The translations under genes were made by a program, and so were the position numbers. This document shows positions 9,140 through 15,567 of a DNA stretch of 50,759 bases, in pieces. The DNA is from a virus: IMG/VR virus record IMGVR_UViG_3300012201_000005, positions 1 through 50,759 of that record; one strand, 5' to 3'. How positions within the stretch are numbered: position 1 is the stretch's first letter; the number at the start of each line of letters is the position of its first letter. A model generated the notes under the pieces. That model was given only the letters and a program-made list of their open reading frames with translations. It was not told the DNA's origin and searched no databases.

Positions 9140-9718
9140 ATGTTGCATAAGCGAATAGGCCTTGTCTTTATTTTATTCTCAGCCTTTTCGCTTATGATTA
9201 ACATATTCACCCCTAGCAACCCAGATCATTTAATGAACGTGATTGAACAAGCAATCCTAGTCATGGTCTTTTCTCTTTCATATTTCCTCCATCAGCCAAC
9301 CTCAGGGGCCCTTCAAATCCTCATCCTTATAGCTACAGCCTTCATTCCCATGCATTTGAATGATTCCCCATTTTTCGGAGCTGTTATTGCCGTCTTCGCC
9401 TTGATCCTGATACATGCTTATGGGGGATATAAGACGCATGTGTGGTGGAAGCTCCCTGGCACATTTCTCACCCTCTTTGCTCTTTGTGCGATTGCCAAAA
9501 GTAACTTTTCGTCACCATCCCCAGAAATGTATGTCAGTGCCTTTGCATGGACGATGTTTATCAGTGTTTTTTGCTTTGTACTTTGGTTAGTGGTAGCTGA
9601 TATGGAGCGACAGTTCCATACTGACTATGTTTCTGGTATCGTAAAACTCAACAGAATTCTTTTAGAGGAACTGAAGCAGAAAGACGGAGGTTGCACCGAT
9701 GGCGACACAAGAGGGTAG
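9140..9718 (+). CDS. Six-helix membrane protein in lysis cassette
   Basis: A 192-aa protein with about six hydrophobic helices (for example IGLVFILFSAFSLMINIF, FFGAVIAVFALILIHAYG, MFISVFCFVLWLVVA) and a charged, Cys-containing cytoplasmic tail. ATG 9140 directly follows the previous TAG, giving translational coupling; longer upstream readings in this frame overlap the previous gene and are rejected. The 3' end overlaps the next gene by 20 bases. It is larger than typical holins, which usually have one to three helices. It may be an accessory membrane protein of lysis or a superinfection factor. The family is not recognised. Confidence 0.75.
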   Translation: MLHKRIGLVFILFSAFSLMINIFTPSNPDHLMNVIEQAILVMVFSLSYFLHQPTSGALQILILIATAFIPMHLNDSPFFGAVIAVFALILIHAYGGYKTHVWWKLPGTFLTLFALCAIAKSNFSSPSPEMYVSAFAWTMFISVFCFVLWLVVADMERQFHTDYVSGIVKLNRILLEELKQKDGGCTDGDTRG

Positions 9719-10091
9719 GATTTCCGCTTTGGAGCAATGGCAGAAAAGTCATGAAGATTCCGAAAGGGAATGGAGAATGCAACATCAAGAAACAAATCAG
9801 AAATCAATTGAAAGTCTGACCTCTCTTTTTTCCCTTCGATTTGAAGCCGTTGAGGGGATCGCTCAGGAGGCAGTTATCATGGCACGACAAACGAACATCG
9901 ACATGGTGACATTGCCGGACAGAATCATCAAGGCAATCAAGGAAGAGGCAATAACAAATAAAGCCCATAAAACCCCGTGGGATATGTTTAAGGCAAAGAT
10001 GATTGAGTCCTTGGCAACGCTCATTGCCGGGGGCATCGTTGCGGGAGTAGGTTACATCATTGTTCAGGTGGTGGCAAAGGGGCATCTATGA
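9699..10091 (+). CDS. Coiled-coil plus C-terminal TM protein (XhlA/holin-like)
   Basis: A 130-aa protein. Residues 1-90 are polar and helical (a coiled coil with SALEQWQKSHEDSEREW near the start), and residues about 100-125 form one hydrophobic segment (LATLIAGGIVAGVGYIIVQV). This is the architecture of XhlA-type lysis proteins and some holin partners. The gene starts inside the previous gene with GGAGG at 9687-9691 upstream of ATG 9699 and its stop overlaps the next start (ATGA). Context with a putative peptidoglycan peptidase and spanins supports a role in lysis. Direct holin function is not shown. Confidence 0.65.
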   Translation: MATQEGRISALEQWQKSHEDSEREWRMQHQETNQKSIESLTSLFSLRFEAVEGIAQEAVIMARQTNIDMVTLPDRIIKAIKEEAITNKAHKTPWDMFKAKMIESLATLIAGGIVAGVGYIIVQVVAKGHL

Positions 10092-10576
10092 TCTTCCAAA
10101 ACGATAATCTACTGGCGGATTGGATTCAGCATTACGCCTGCTTGATCGACGCCGTGGCCTCCTATCGGGAGTTCGTCCAGGGTAAACCATGGCGGGTTCA
10201 CGAGTTTGCCGCAGCCGTACACCTGGCTGTTGACAAGGGAATCGTCTCAGGAGACCGGACCGATGACGACGACATGGATGACCCAAACGAGGCGCTTGTT
10301 CTGGACCTTCAGAAACTCGCTGACCATTTTGGCCTTCCGTTCAAATACCTGGGGAAGTTTGACCAATCCGATTCTGTGAAGTTCCAGGGCCCGAAATATT
10401 GGGTGGTAACAAGCTGGCGAAATCCCAGAAATGGATTCATCCACTGGGTCATCGGAAACACTCGTCCCGTTCGGTGGGACTCGATCCGGGGTGGTTCCGT
10501 AACGGTTGCCGAAGGTGCCCCATATCCTTTGCAAAAAGATGGGAGTGGAGGAATCCGCGTGTTCCAAGTAGTTTAA
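10088..10576 (+). CDS. Candidate endolysin, papain-like cysteine peptidase fold
   Basis: A 162-aa protein with no signal peptide. I see a possible catalytic triad: Cys18 in HYACLIDAVA, His119 in GFIHWVIGN and Asp131 in RWDSIRGG. That order (Cys near a helix start, His at the start of a hydrophobic strand, Asp/Asn after it) is the papain/C39-like plan, and resembles the DUF261-type proteins. It lies between a coiled-coil/TM protein and a small holin-like protein, the usual slot for the endolysin. No lysozyme, amidase or cell-wall-binding domain is evident elsewhere in the genome, which makes this the best endolysin candidate. The fold call is my own pattern reading and needs a profile search. 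Confidence 0.55.
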   Translation: MIFQNDNLLADWIQHYACLIDAVASYREFVQGKPWRVHEFAAAVHLAVDKGIVSGDRTDDDDMDDPNEALVLDLQKLADHFGLPFKYLGKFDQSDSVKFQGPKYWVVTSWRNPRNGFIHWVIGNTRPVRWDSIRGGSVTVAEGAPYPLQKDGSGGIRVFQVV

Positions 10577-10590
10577 TCAAGGAGGTTGGT

Positions 10591-10821
10591 ATGAATAAAA
10601 CCAAATGGTATGAGGAGTCGCCTGGGGTGACCTCGTCGAAACGAGGTTTCGGAGGGGTTGCGCTAGGGGCTGGGGTGGCCATGAAACTTATCATTTTTGT
10701 GTGGGCACTCGTTGCCCCCCTTGGCGACGTTGTCACCGCCTCGGCCCAAGCTGATGGTCTGTTGATGGCCGGAGGCGGTATCTTGTTTGGAACCGTATTT
10801 GACGTGTTCAAAAGGAGCTAG
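10591..10821 (+). CDS. Small membrane protein, holin candidate
   Basis: A 76-aa protein with AAGGAGG (10579-10585) ahead of ATG 10591. It has one clear TM helix (VAMKLIIFVWALVAPLG) and a second hydrophobic Gly/Ala-rich stretch (LLMAGGGILFGTVFDVF), with a positively charged end, matching a class II-like holin. It follows the candidate endolysin and precedes the spanin-like pair. Confidence 0.65.
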   Translation: MNKTKWYEESPGVTSSKRGFGGVALGAGVAMKLIIFVWALVAPLGDVVTASAQADGLLMAGGGILFGTVFDVFKRS

Positions 10822-10822
10822 C

Positions 10823-11293
10823 GTGTGCAAAAAATCATTGCGTGGTATTCAGGTCAAAACCCTTGGGTCAAAGTTATCCTTGCCCTTCCTATTGGGGCTC
10901 TTGTTTTTCTTGGTCTATTCACCCTTCGTCGAATCCCAGGCCCAACAGTCCCCGCAGACACCGCCATCGGATCAATACTCAAAGATGACGCAGGACGAGT
11001 TGCTGAAGCTGACCAAAGACAAGGACTGCTTACTCCTGGATTGGTTGAATTGGAGCGAGAAAGAGAAAGCCTTGAGGAAAGAACGAGACGAAGCCTCGGC
11101 GGAACAACTGGCAAGCCGTGACAAGCTGATCAGGGATCAAGCCATAGCTCTCAAGGCTGTCACCCAGGAGCGAGATGATGCCAAGGCTGAACTGGGACGT
11201 CAGCAGCTCATGGGCTGGCTAGAACGGGGCCTGTGGGGCCTTGGGGGCCTTGGTCTTGGATATGTTACCGGAGACTTGACACCGAAACGGTGA
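10823..11293 (+). CDS. Spanin-like secreted coiled-coil protein (frame 1 of overlapping pair)
   Basis: A 156-aa product starting with GTG 10823. A signal-like N-terminus (LPFLLGLLFFLVYSPFVES then QAQQ) is followed by a long charged coiled coil (SEKEKALRKERDEASAEQ, AVTQERDDAKAELGRQQ) and a Gly-rich hydrophobic C-terminus (LERGLWGLGGLGLGYVTG). This fits a bilayer-spanning Rz-type or unimolecular spanin. No lipobox Cys is visible near the N-terminus. The start is two bases upstream of the start of another frame (10825), sharing one AGGAG (10813-10817). Because the C-terminal 57 codons are unique to this frame, it is the better supported of the two. Confidence 0.6.
   Translation: MCKKSLRGIQVKTLGSKLSLPFLLGLLFFLVYSPFVESQAQQSPQTPPSDQYSKMTQDELLKLTKDKDCLLLDWLNWSEKEKALRKERDEASAEQLASRDKLIRDQAIALKAVTQERDDAKAELGRQQLMGWLERGLWGLGGLGLGYVTGDLTPKR
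10825..11121 (+). CDS. Spanin-like membrane protein (frame 2 of overlapping pair)
   Basis: A 98-aa product starting with GTG 10825, entirely nested in the preceding gene in another frame. It has a TM helix (VKVILALPIGALVFLGLF) preceded by an Arg/Lys-poor cytoplasmic stub, and then a charged helical C-terminus (LVELERERESLEERTRRS). This is the topology of an i-spanin or an Rz-like protein. Both frames having a membrane segment at about the same place and a charged helix after it parallels the embedded Rz/Rz1 arrangement. It could instead be a chance open frame; the nearly equal starts and shared ribosome site are why I keep it. Confidence 0.45.
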   Translation: MQKIIAWYSGQNPWVKVILALPIGALVFLGLFTLRRIPGPTVPADTAIGSILKDDAGRVAEADQRQGLLTPGLVELERERESLEERTRRSLGGTTGKP

Positions 11294-11462
11294 GGGTGTA
11301 GATTCCTGTAATCCGCTAAGTGATCCTAAAAATCCATGTTAGGGATCAACGGTTCGACATCGACACCCGAGAAGGATAGAAGGCCGAGCGTCGGAAAAGG
11401 CTTGATAGAGTCGGGATTCTAGATGCCGATATCACTAACCAGACTTCGCGGTCTGATTTTTT
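11294..11462 (+). ncRNA. Structured RNA element with tRNA-like outline and terminator
   Basis: This stretch has no open frame. Bases 11294-11368 form a cloverleaf-like outline: GGGTGT (11294-11299) pairs with ACACCC (11363-11368); GATT/AATC forms a small hairpin (about 11301-11313); TGATCC plus TAA pairs with TTA(G)GGATCA (about 11320-11349); and GGTTCGACA resembles a T-loop. The T-stem is poor and the anticodon arm is too long for a functional tRNA. A terminator ends the region. Best read as a structured leader or small RNA after the lysis operon. Confidence 0.35.
11440..11462 (+). terminator. Rho-independent terminator closing the lysis operon
   Basis: A stem CAGAC (11440-11444) / GTCTG (11451-11455) with loop TTCGCG, followed by A and six T (11457-11462). 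Confidence 0.75.
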
Positions 11463-11473
11463 ATTCCCCTCTC

Positions 11474-11502
11474 TTGACAAAGCGATCCATCGGCATGATT
11501 CT
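11474..11502 (+). promoter_or_regulatory. Sigma70-like promoter
   Basis: TTGACA (11474-11479), a 17-bp spacer, and GATTCT (11497-11502) as a moderate -10. It lies right after a terminator and 60 bp before the next gene. It lacks the CAACTRTA motif of the early promoters. Confidence 0.6.
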
Positions 11503-11562
11503 TGAATCTACTGCTCACTGTGGGCAAAGTTTTTTCTACATCTTTTAAAAGGAGGATGCCCA

Positions 11563-11994
11563 ATGCTCAAACATTGGCTATTGGTCGCGCTGGCGGTCTT
11601 CGGACTTCTGGCGGTTGACCTATATGCTTCGCCCCCCGATCCCGGTGGCCAGATGGTTTCGACTGCCATCACCCCCAATTCCACTTTCCTGACCGGAGGC
11701 ACAATCGAACGTTCCACGGTCCCGGCCTTCGAAGCCTTCACAATTGCCCGAGGAGCGGCCTATCTGGCCGTGGGCATCGTCGGGGTTGGGCTTCTAGCTA
11801 TTCTGTTCGCGCTCACTTTGTCCCCTCTTTTCATAGGTCAGAGCGCCAACGGTCCTTCGAGGTACTTCAACACTGGCCCCGCTTCGCCGGTTCCTGACCG
11901 ATACGACAAGGCTGAAGTCGGTGAAATGTTTGGCGACTACCTTGGAAAGTTCAAGCAAACCAAGAGTCCCGTTTTGAAGTCCCATAGCGCATAA
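11563..11994 (+). CDS. Membrane/secreted protein of unknown function
   Basis: A 143-aa protein. AAAAGGAGG at 11547-11555 precedes ATG 11563. A signal peptide (HWLLVALAVFGLLAVDLYA) is followed by a Thr/Pro-rich linker and one strong TM helix (AAYLAVGIVGVGLLAILFAL), then a polar C-terminal tail of about 45 residues. If the N-terminus is cleaved, the middle is periplasmic and the tail cytoplasmic. It is monocistronic, with its own promoter and a terminator downstream. No family recognised; a role at the host envelope, such as superinfection exclusion, is possible but not shown. Confidence 0.75.
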   Translation: MLKHWLLVALAVFGLLAVDLYASPPDPGGQMVSTAITPNSTFLTGGTIERSTVPAFEAFTIARGAAYLAVGIVGVGLLAILFALTLSPLFIGQSANGPSRYFNTGPASPVPDRYDKAEVGEMFGDYLGKFKQTKSPVLKSHSA

Positions 11995-12015
11995 TCCTTC
12001 AGGTCACTTGACCAC

Positions 12016-12053
12016 GGAACTTGCAAGCGCCGGTTTGAATCCTTGCAAGTTCC
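12016..12053 (+). repeat. 12-bp perfect inverted repeat
   Basis: GGAACTTGCAAG (12016-12027) and its exact complement CTTGCAAGTTCC (12042-12053) enclose 14 bases containing GGTTTGAATCC, which resembles a tRNA T-loop. No tRNA acceptor or D-arm can be built around it. It may stabilise the 3' end of the upstream transcript. Confidence 0.7.
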
Positions 12054-12108
12054 CCCAACCAAGGGATATCGGACAAAACGAAGTCCATCCGTCACAGACG
12101 GTCCCGAC

Positions 12109-12134
12109 GCCCTCCACTACGGAGGGCTTTTTTT
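12109..12134 (+). terminator. Rho-independent terminator
   Basis: GCCCTCC (12109-12115) pairs with GGAGGGC (12121-12127), a 5-nt loop, and seven T (12128-12134). Confidence 0.85.
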
Positions 12135-12160
12135 ATTCCCAAAAAATCTTTCGATTCCTC

Positions 12161-12189
12161 TTGCTAAACCTCATAACCAACTGTATACT
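12161..12189 (+). promoter_or_regulatory. Early promoter with CAACTGTA motif
   Basis: TTGCTA (12161-12166), 17-bp spacer, TATACT (12184-12189). CAACTGTA at 12178-12185 runs into the -10. The same motif recurs at four other promoters. Confidence 0.75.
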
Positions 12190-12229
12190 TACTATAAGGC
12201 CAACAGAGAAGTTGGGAAAGGATCTGAAA

Positions 12230-12412
12230 ATGATCAAGCACACCGACGAAACGATAGCCGCCTTGATTGCCAAGCTCGATACCCTGGATATCAACAGCGA
12301 TGAAGCGGAAGTGCTGAGGCACGAGATTGCCAAGTTGTTGATCGAGGACAGCCGCAAGATTCAGCAATCGGAATTGTCGATGGTGTTTTGTCAGTTGCTG
12401 ACCTCAATGTAG
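12230..12412 (+). CDS. Small helical protein
   Basis: A 60-aa protein, first gene after the promoter at 12161. AAAGGA (12217-12222) precedes ATG 12230. It is predicted to be two amphipathic helices (DETIAALIAKLDTL and EAEVLRHEIAKLLIEDS). Unrecognised; size and position suggest an early regulatory or host-interacting protein. Confidence 0.7.
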   Translation: MIKHTDETIAALIAKLDTLDINSDEAEVLRHEIAKLLIEDSRKIQQSELSMVFCQLLTSM

Positions 12413-12442
12413 GTCATAAGTTTATGTAAGGGAGGAACTAAT

Positions 12443-12553
12443 ATGGTGCTTTTCATTGGTTCTGTTTTGATTCTTGTCATCGTTGTGATGGCTTGGGGAT
12501 CAGTGGTGATTCTCGACCTAGTGACCCGGGATGCTGACGGGTATCCCAAGTAA
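12443..12553 (+). CDS. Small single-TM protein
   Basis: A 36-aa peptide with GGGAGGAA (12430-12437) before ATG 12443. Residues 3-25 form a TM helix (FIGSVLILVIVVMAWGSVVI), followed by a short acidic/polar tail. No family recognised. Confidence 0.6.
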   Translation: MVLFIGSVLILVIVVMAWGSVVILDLVTRDADGYPK

Positions 12554-12635
12554 GAAGCAGCCATCTTCGGAAGGCCCTCCTCCATCGCTGTAAGCGGTGC
12601 TGATGATGACTCAAAAGAGTCGAAAGGAGTTCGGA

Positions 12636-12758
12636 ATGAAGAATCGCAAACTGACCAAGGAACAGCAAATGGCCAAGCTCAAGAAGAGCAACGCCAAGTT
12701 CGGCGACTCGAACGGTGATAAGGCCGTGAAGCTGGCCAAACTCGCCAAGAAGTCCTAA
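12636..12758 (+). CDS. Small lysine-rich protein
   Basis: A 40-aa, very basic protein (about 12 Lys) with AAAGGAG (12623-12629) before ATG 12636. It contains KLTKEQQMAKLKKSNAKFG. It is possibly nucleic-acid binding by charge only. Confidence 0.6.
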   Translation: MKNRKLTKEQQMAKLKKSNAKFGDSNGDKAVKLAKLAKKS

Positions 12759-12765
12759 CCCTGAC

Positions 12766-12797
12766 CCAAGCCACCTAACTTCGATTTGGTGGCTTGG
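12766..12797 (+). terminator. 10-bp hairpin, weak or factor-assisted terminator
   Basis: CCAAGCCACC (12766-12775) is perfectly complementary to GGTGGCTTGG (12788-12797). There is no T-run after it, so it may be an attenuator or mRNA stabiliser between the Lys-rich gene and the ssb gene. Confidence 0.5.
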
Positions 12798-12830
12798 TAC
12801 GTGACTGAGGCTAAGTCAAAAGGAGTGAGA

Positions 12831-13160
12831 ATGAATCATCTGAACAGTTTTTTGATTGAGGGAAATCTGACGGCGACCCCCGAGTATAATTCTCTCAAGA
12901 ATCGCTGCATCTTCACAATTGAGTCGATGCGTTACTACAACCAAGACAATGAGAAGAAAGTCGAGGTTTCACGCTTTGACGTTGAGACATGGAACAATAA
13001 CGCCCAGCTTTGTATGAAAGCTCTTTCTAAGGGGCGCGGCGTTCGGGTCGTGGGTCGGGTCAAAGCGGTTGACGGGATTGCCATTGTTATCGGTGAGACC
13101 GTCGAGTTCAAGGCGAGGTTAGACAAAAAGCCTTCGGAGGTTGGCTATGACCGTCCTTGA
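12831..13160 (+). CDS. ssb: Single-stranded DNA-binding protein (SSB-like, OB fold)
   Basis: A 109-aa protein. The start is ATG 12831 after AAAGGAG (12819-12825). The sequence NSFLIEGNLTATPEYN, then FTIESMRYYNQDNEKK, then FDVETWNNNAQLCMKALSKG and VRVVGRVK follows the OB-fold order of bacterial SSBs (strand 1 with L-x-G-N-L-T, the FxVET/W strand, then KG-x-x-VxVxGR). It is shorter than E. coli SSB and lacks the acidic C-terminal tail that recruits partners. It would protect ssDNA during replication and recombination. It overlaps the next gene start by 14 bp. Confidence 0.85.
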   Translation: MNHLNSFLIEGNLTATPEYNSLKNRCIFTIESMRYYNQDNEKKVEVSRFDVETWNNNAQLCMKALSKGRGVRVVGRVKAVDGIAIVIGETVEFKARLDKKPSEVGYDRP

Positions 13161-13389
13161 AAAGTGCCTTTACGAAGCCGACGTCAACAAAGTGTGTGCG
13201 AAGAAGTCCCCCACGAAGACGATAAAAGACCACTTCCTTGCCGATGCTGAACTCTGGAAAGCCAGAGCTAGACGGTTAACCCCGGAGCAAGCGGCAAAGA
13301 ACGTGAACGAGGTAAACTGGGACGAGATGTTCAAGCCACTTCCCAAACGGCCTGTTCTCATTACTACGAACGAAGAGGAGGAAGACTGA
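13147..13389 (+). CDS. Hypothetical protein
   Basis: An 80-aa protein starting at ATG 13147 with GGAGG at 13136-13140, overlapping the ssb stop. Basic N-terminal half, acidic C-terminus (NEEEED). No family recognised. Coupled with ssb, so probably a replication or recombination accessory. Confidence 0.7.
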   Translation: MTVLEKCLYEADVNKVCAKKSPTKTIKDHFLADAELWKARARRLTPEQAAKNVNEVNWDEMFKPLPKRPVLITTNEEEED

Positions 13390-13571
13390 TGTTCATTTGC
13401 AAGCAATGCGTTCTTCCTAAGGCGAAATAGAGGTTTGACATCCCGATGAGCTTGAGCCTGGGGACTTGCGAAGTGTGCAGGACGAAACTGATGCCCTGCT
13501 TTGATGGGCCCCAGGTCATTGTCGATATAGAAGCAGTCACGAAGCCGAGACAGCAAGAAAAAGAAACGTGA
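13389..13571 (+). pseudogene. Zinc-ribbon protein interrupted by in-frame TAG
   Basis: ATG 13389 overlaps the previous TGA. The frame reads MFICKQCVLPKAK, then TAG at 13428-13430, then RFDIPMSLSLGTCEVC... up to TGA 13569-13571. With the TAG read through, this is a 60-residue protein with CKQC and CEVC, a typical paired-Cys zinc ribbon, and CEVC...C-F-D resembles small phage zinc proteins. It is either broken by a CAG/AAG-to-TAG change or read through. A restart at ATG 13446 would keep only the second Cys pair. Confidence 0.6.
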
Positions 13572-13620
13572 TTCCCTGGGATGGGGCCGGTGACAGGGCG
13601 GGGAAACTCGACTGAAGGTG

Positions 13621-13733
13621 TCCATGATGGCCTGAACGGTATCGGCACACTGATGATCAACGGTGGAACGCAGTTGCCCTAAGAACGGTGAAACCGGAAA
13701 AGGTGGTTAGGGGTTCGAATCCCTTTCATGGAT
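13621..13733 (+). tRNA. tRNA-like element with abnormal anticodon/variable region
   Basis: The 7-bp acceptor TCCATGA (13621-13627) / TCATGGA (13726-13732) is perfect. D-arm GCC/GGC (13630-13632, 13644-13646) has a GG-containing loop. T-arm AGGGG-TTCGAAT-CCCTT (13709-13725) is canonical. The anticodon arm CACTG/CGGTG (13648-13652, 13661-13665) has an 8-nt loop ATGATCAA and then a 43-nt variable region. Alternatively the 3' anticodon strand is the second CGGTG (13686-13690), leaving a class II-like 18-nt variable arm and an oversized 33-nt loop. AACGGTG is duplicated at 13659 and 13684, so an insertion/duplication is likely. CCA is not encoded. It may be a decayed tRNA. Confidence 0.45.
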
Positions 13734-13761
13734 AAAAGCTCGTTGGGCAAAAGGAGTGAAA

Positions 13762-15036
13762 ATGGAACGAATCGAGAAAAGGGCTGACGAACTTCATGCC
13801 CTGGGGTTGAAGTTTGACGGTGAGCAATACCACGGCACCTGGAACATGATTGACATCAACGTCCATCATATTGAGATGACAACCATGAACGAAGAGGACT
13901 GGGGCAAGATGGTGTCCGACCTCAAGAAAGTCATCATCGAGCATGGTCCATCTTTGCCGGTGGCTGAGCTTCCGGCATTGATCGGCACCATCGAGGACGT
14001 TCCTGCGGGAACGATCAAGAACGCGCTGGTCAAGTTGAACATCACAGACGTTGAGCTTGCCAAGATCAGAACGTTGGTCATATCGGCTGTTGAGAAATAT
14101 GACGGCACCAAGGCGTCCTATGAGGCCGTCAAGCGCGCCAGGCTCGATGTGGTGCCCAAGCGCACTTCGGTCAAAAAAGAGGCTGAGGAAGGCAGGGCCG
14201 AGGCAATCCAGGTGCAAAAGCTTTGGATCGGTGCCGAGAAGACCGTCACGAAGTTCTACGCCGACTTGGAAGCCCTTTGTGTCGCCAAAGAAGCCGAATA
14301 TGAAGCCGAAATCAAGCGCAAGGCCGACGAAGCCGAAGCCAAAGAAAAAGTTCGGGTGCAAGCACTTCTCGACCGGCTGACCCCGTTTGAGTGGGCAGGG
14401 AACCCATTTGAGGTTGCCCAGGACACTCCCGCCATGTTCGCCGAAAGGTTGGCTAAGGCTCAGGAGTCGTTTCGGCTGATCGAAGCGGGGCGCAAGGCTG
14501 AGGCTGATCGTTTGGCCCGTGAAGAACAGGAGCGCAAAGACGCCGAGGAACGCAACCGGATCGAAGCCGAACGTCTGGCCAAGATTCAGCGCGAACAAGA
14601 CGCCGCTGCCGCCAAGCTCAAGGCCGACCAGGAAGCCTTCGCCAAACAACAGCAGGAAGCCCGTGAAGCCGCCGACTGTGCCGAGCGTGAAAGACTGGCC
14701 AAGGTTGCCGCGGACGAACGGCAAGCACGACTCAAGGCCGAAGCGGAGACTTTGCGCCTTAAGAAGGAAGCTGATGCGAAGCTCAGGGCCGAGGAAGACG
14801 CGAAGCAAGCCCAGTTGAAGGCCGAAGCTGACGCCAAGGCCGCAGAAGCTGAAAAGGCACGGTTGGCTGCACTGGCCCCGGACAAGGAAAAGGTCAAGGC
14901 TTGGGCCTGGAACATCGAAGCTGAGATTGACGACGACCTTCCCGAGGTCCAGGACAAGGAACTCTTTGCCGCCATGGCTTCGACGAAGGTCCAGATCATG
15001 GACTTGATTCACGCCCTGATGGCACTCGCTAAGTAA
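13762..15036 (+). CDS. Large Ala/Glu/Lys coiled-coil protein in recombination region
   Basis: A 424-aa protein with AAAGGAG (13750-13756) before ATG 13762. Residues 1-180 are mixed alpha/beta; about 190-375 form a long, highly charged, Ala-rich coiled coil (KAEADRLAREEQERKDAEER is typical); the last 50 are helical and less charged. No catalytic motif is seen. Its codon pattern leaves a long mirror-image open frame on the minus strand, which I treat as a shadow. Its placement upstream of Erf and YqaJ recalls DUF1351-like genes in phage recombination loci, but I cannot confirm the family. A structural or scaffold role in recombination or DNA handling is possible. Confidence 0.75.
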   Translation: MERIEKRADELHALGLKFDGEQYHGTWNMIDINVHHIEMTTMNEEDWGKMVSDLKKVIIEHGPSLPVAELPALIGTIEDVPAGTIKNALVKLNITDVELAKIRTLVISAVEKYDGTKASYEAVKRARLDVVPKRTSVKKEAEEGRAEAIQVQKLWIGAEKTVTKFYADLEALCVAKEAEYEAEIKRKADEAEAKEKVRVQALLDRLTPFEWAGNPFEVAQDTPAMFAERLAKAQESFRLIEAGRKAEADRLAREEQERKDAEERNRIEAERLAKIQREQDAAAAKLKADQEAFAKQQQEAREAADCAERERLAKVAADERQARLKAEAETLRLKKEADAKLRAEEDAKQAQLKAEADAKAAEAEKARLAALAPDKEKVKAWAWNIEAEIDDDLPEVQDKELFAAMASTKVQIMDLIHALMALAK

Positions 15037-15078
15037 CAAAGAAAGTTGGACCGGCGCGGATCGACCGGAAAGGAAGGA

Positions 15079-15445
15079 ATGGTGAGAGTGTTCAATAAAG
15101 CGACAGCCTATTTGTTGGCGCTTGTGGCGTTCTGTTTTGCATGGTTCGCGGTTTTCCGATCAGATTGAAGGAGCCATTGAAAGTAAAGTGAAAACAGAGC
15201 AAGCCACCTTGCAGAAGCAATTTCAAGTCGCCTAGGCCCGAGCTGAGGCCGATATTCAAGTGGCACGGGCTACCGGAGAAGCTGCGGCAAACGTCATCCT
15301 TGCGAGATCCATTAGCCCGGAGATTTTGCAGCTCAAGGCACTCCAAAACCAGGAAGCATTTATCGAAGCTCTGAAATCTGGAAAGGCCACAATGCCGACT
15401 CCCTACGTTACAAGTGGTTCTCAGACATTCATCCCGCTCAAGTAG
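15079..15445 (+). pseudogene. Remnant of prohibitin/Band 7 (SPFH) protein with internal deletion and TAG
   Basis: Bases 15079-15168 encode a 29-aa signal/TM peptide (YLLALVAFCFAWFAVF). From about 15155, in the +1 frame, the sequence reads SDQIEGAIESKVKTEQATLQ, then a TAG at 15233-15235, then ARAEADIQVARATGEAAANV and PEILQLKALQNQEAFIEALK to the TAG at 15443-15445. This is the C-terminal coiled-coil of a Band 7/prohibitin family protein, in which the TAG replaces an expected Gln (CAG). The SPFH domain itself, normally about 150-200 aa, is missing. So a deletion fused the N-terminus to the C-terminal coil out of frame. The function is probably lost. Confidence 0.65.
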
Positions 15446-15468
15446 ATATCGGATTCGTTCTATCAAGA

Positions 15469-15491
15469 CCCATCTTCGGATGGGCTTTTTT
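15469..15491 (+). terminator. Rho-independent terminator
   Basis: CCCATC (15469-15474), TTCG tetraloop, GATGGG (15479-15484), C, then six T (15486-15491). Confidence 0.85.
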
Positions 15492-15500
15492 GCTTTACCC

Positions 15501-15529
15501 TTGCAAACCATCATTATCAACTATATACT
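15501..15529 (+). promoter_or_regulatory. Early promoter with CAACTATA motif
   Basis: TTGCAA (15501-15506), 17-bp spacer, TATACT (15524-15529). CAACTATA at 15518-15525 is the one-base variant of the motif shared by the early promoters. Confidence 0.75.
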
Positions 15530-15567
15530 ATTTACAGGTGAACAAAGATTCCCAAAGGAAGGACAAG

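Noticed and set aside
12016-12053. tRNA gene suggested by GGTTTGAATCC
   Set aside because: The T-stem is only two pairs and no acceptor or D-arm exists; it is the loop of a 12-bp inverted repeat.
13572-13620. Possible extra gene between the zinc-ribbon remnant and the tRNA-like element
   Set aside because: No start and no long frame; GC-rich short repeats only.
13726-15039. 437-aa open frame on the minus strand
   Set aside because: It is the mirror image of an Ala/Glu/Lys-rich coiled-coil gene; GCC/GAA/AAG codon bias leaves the opposite strand open. It has no ribosome site and no recognisable domain.
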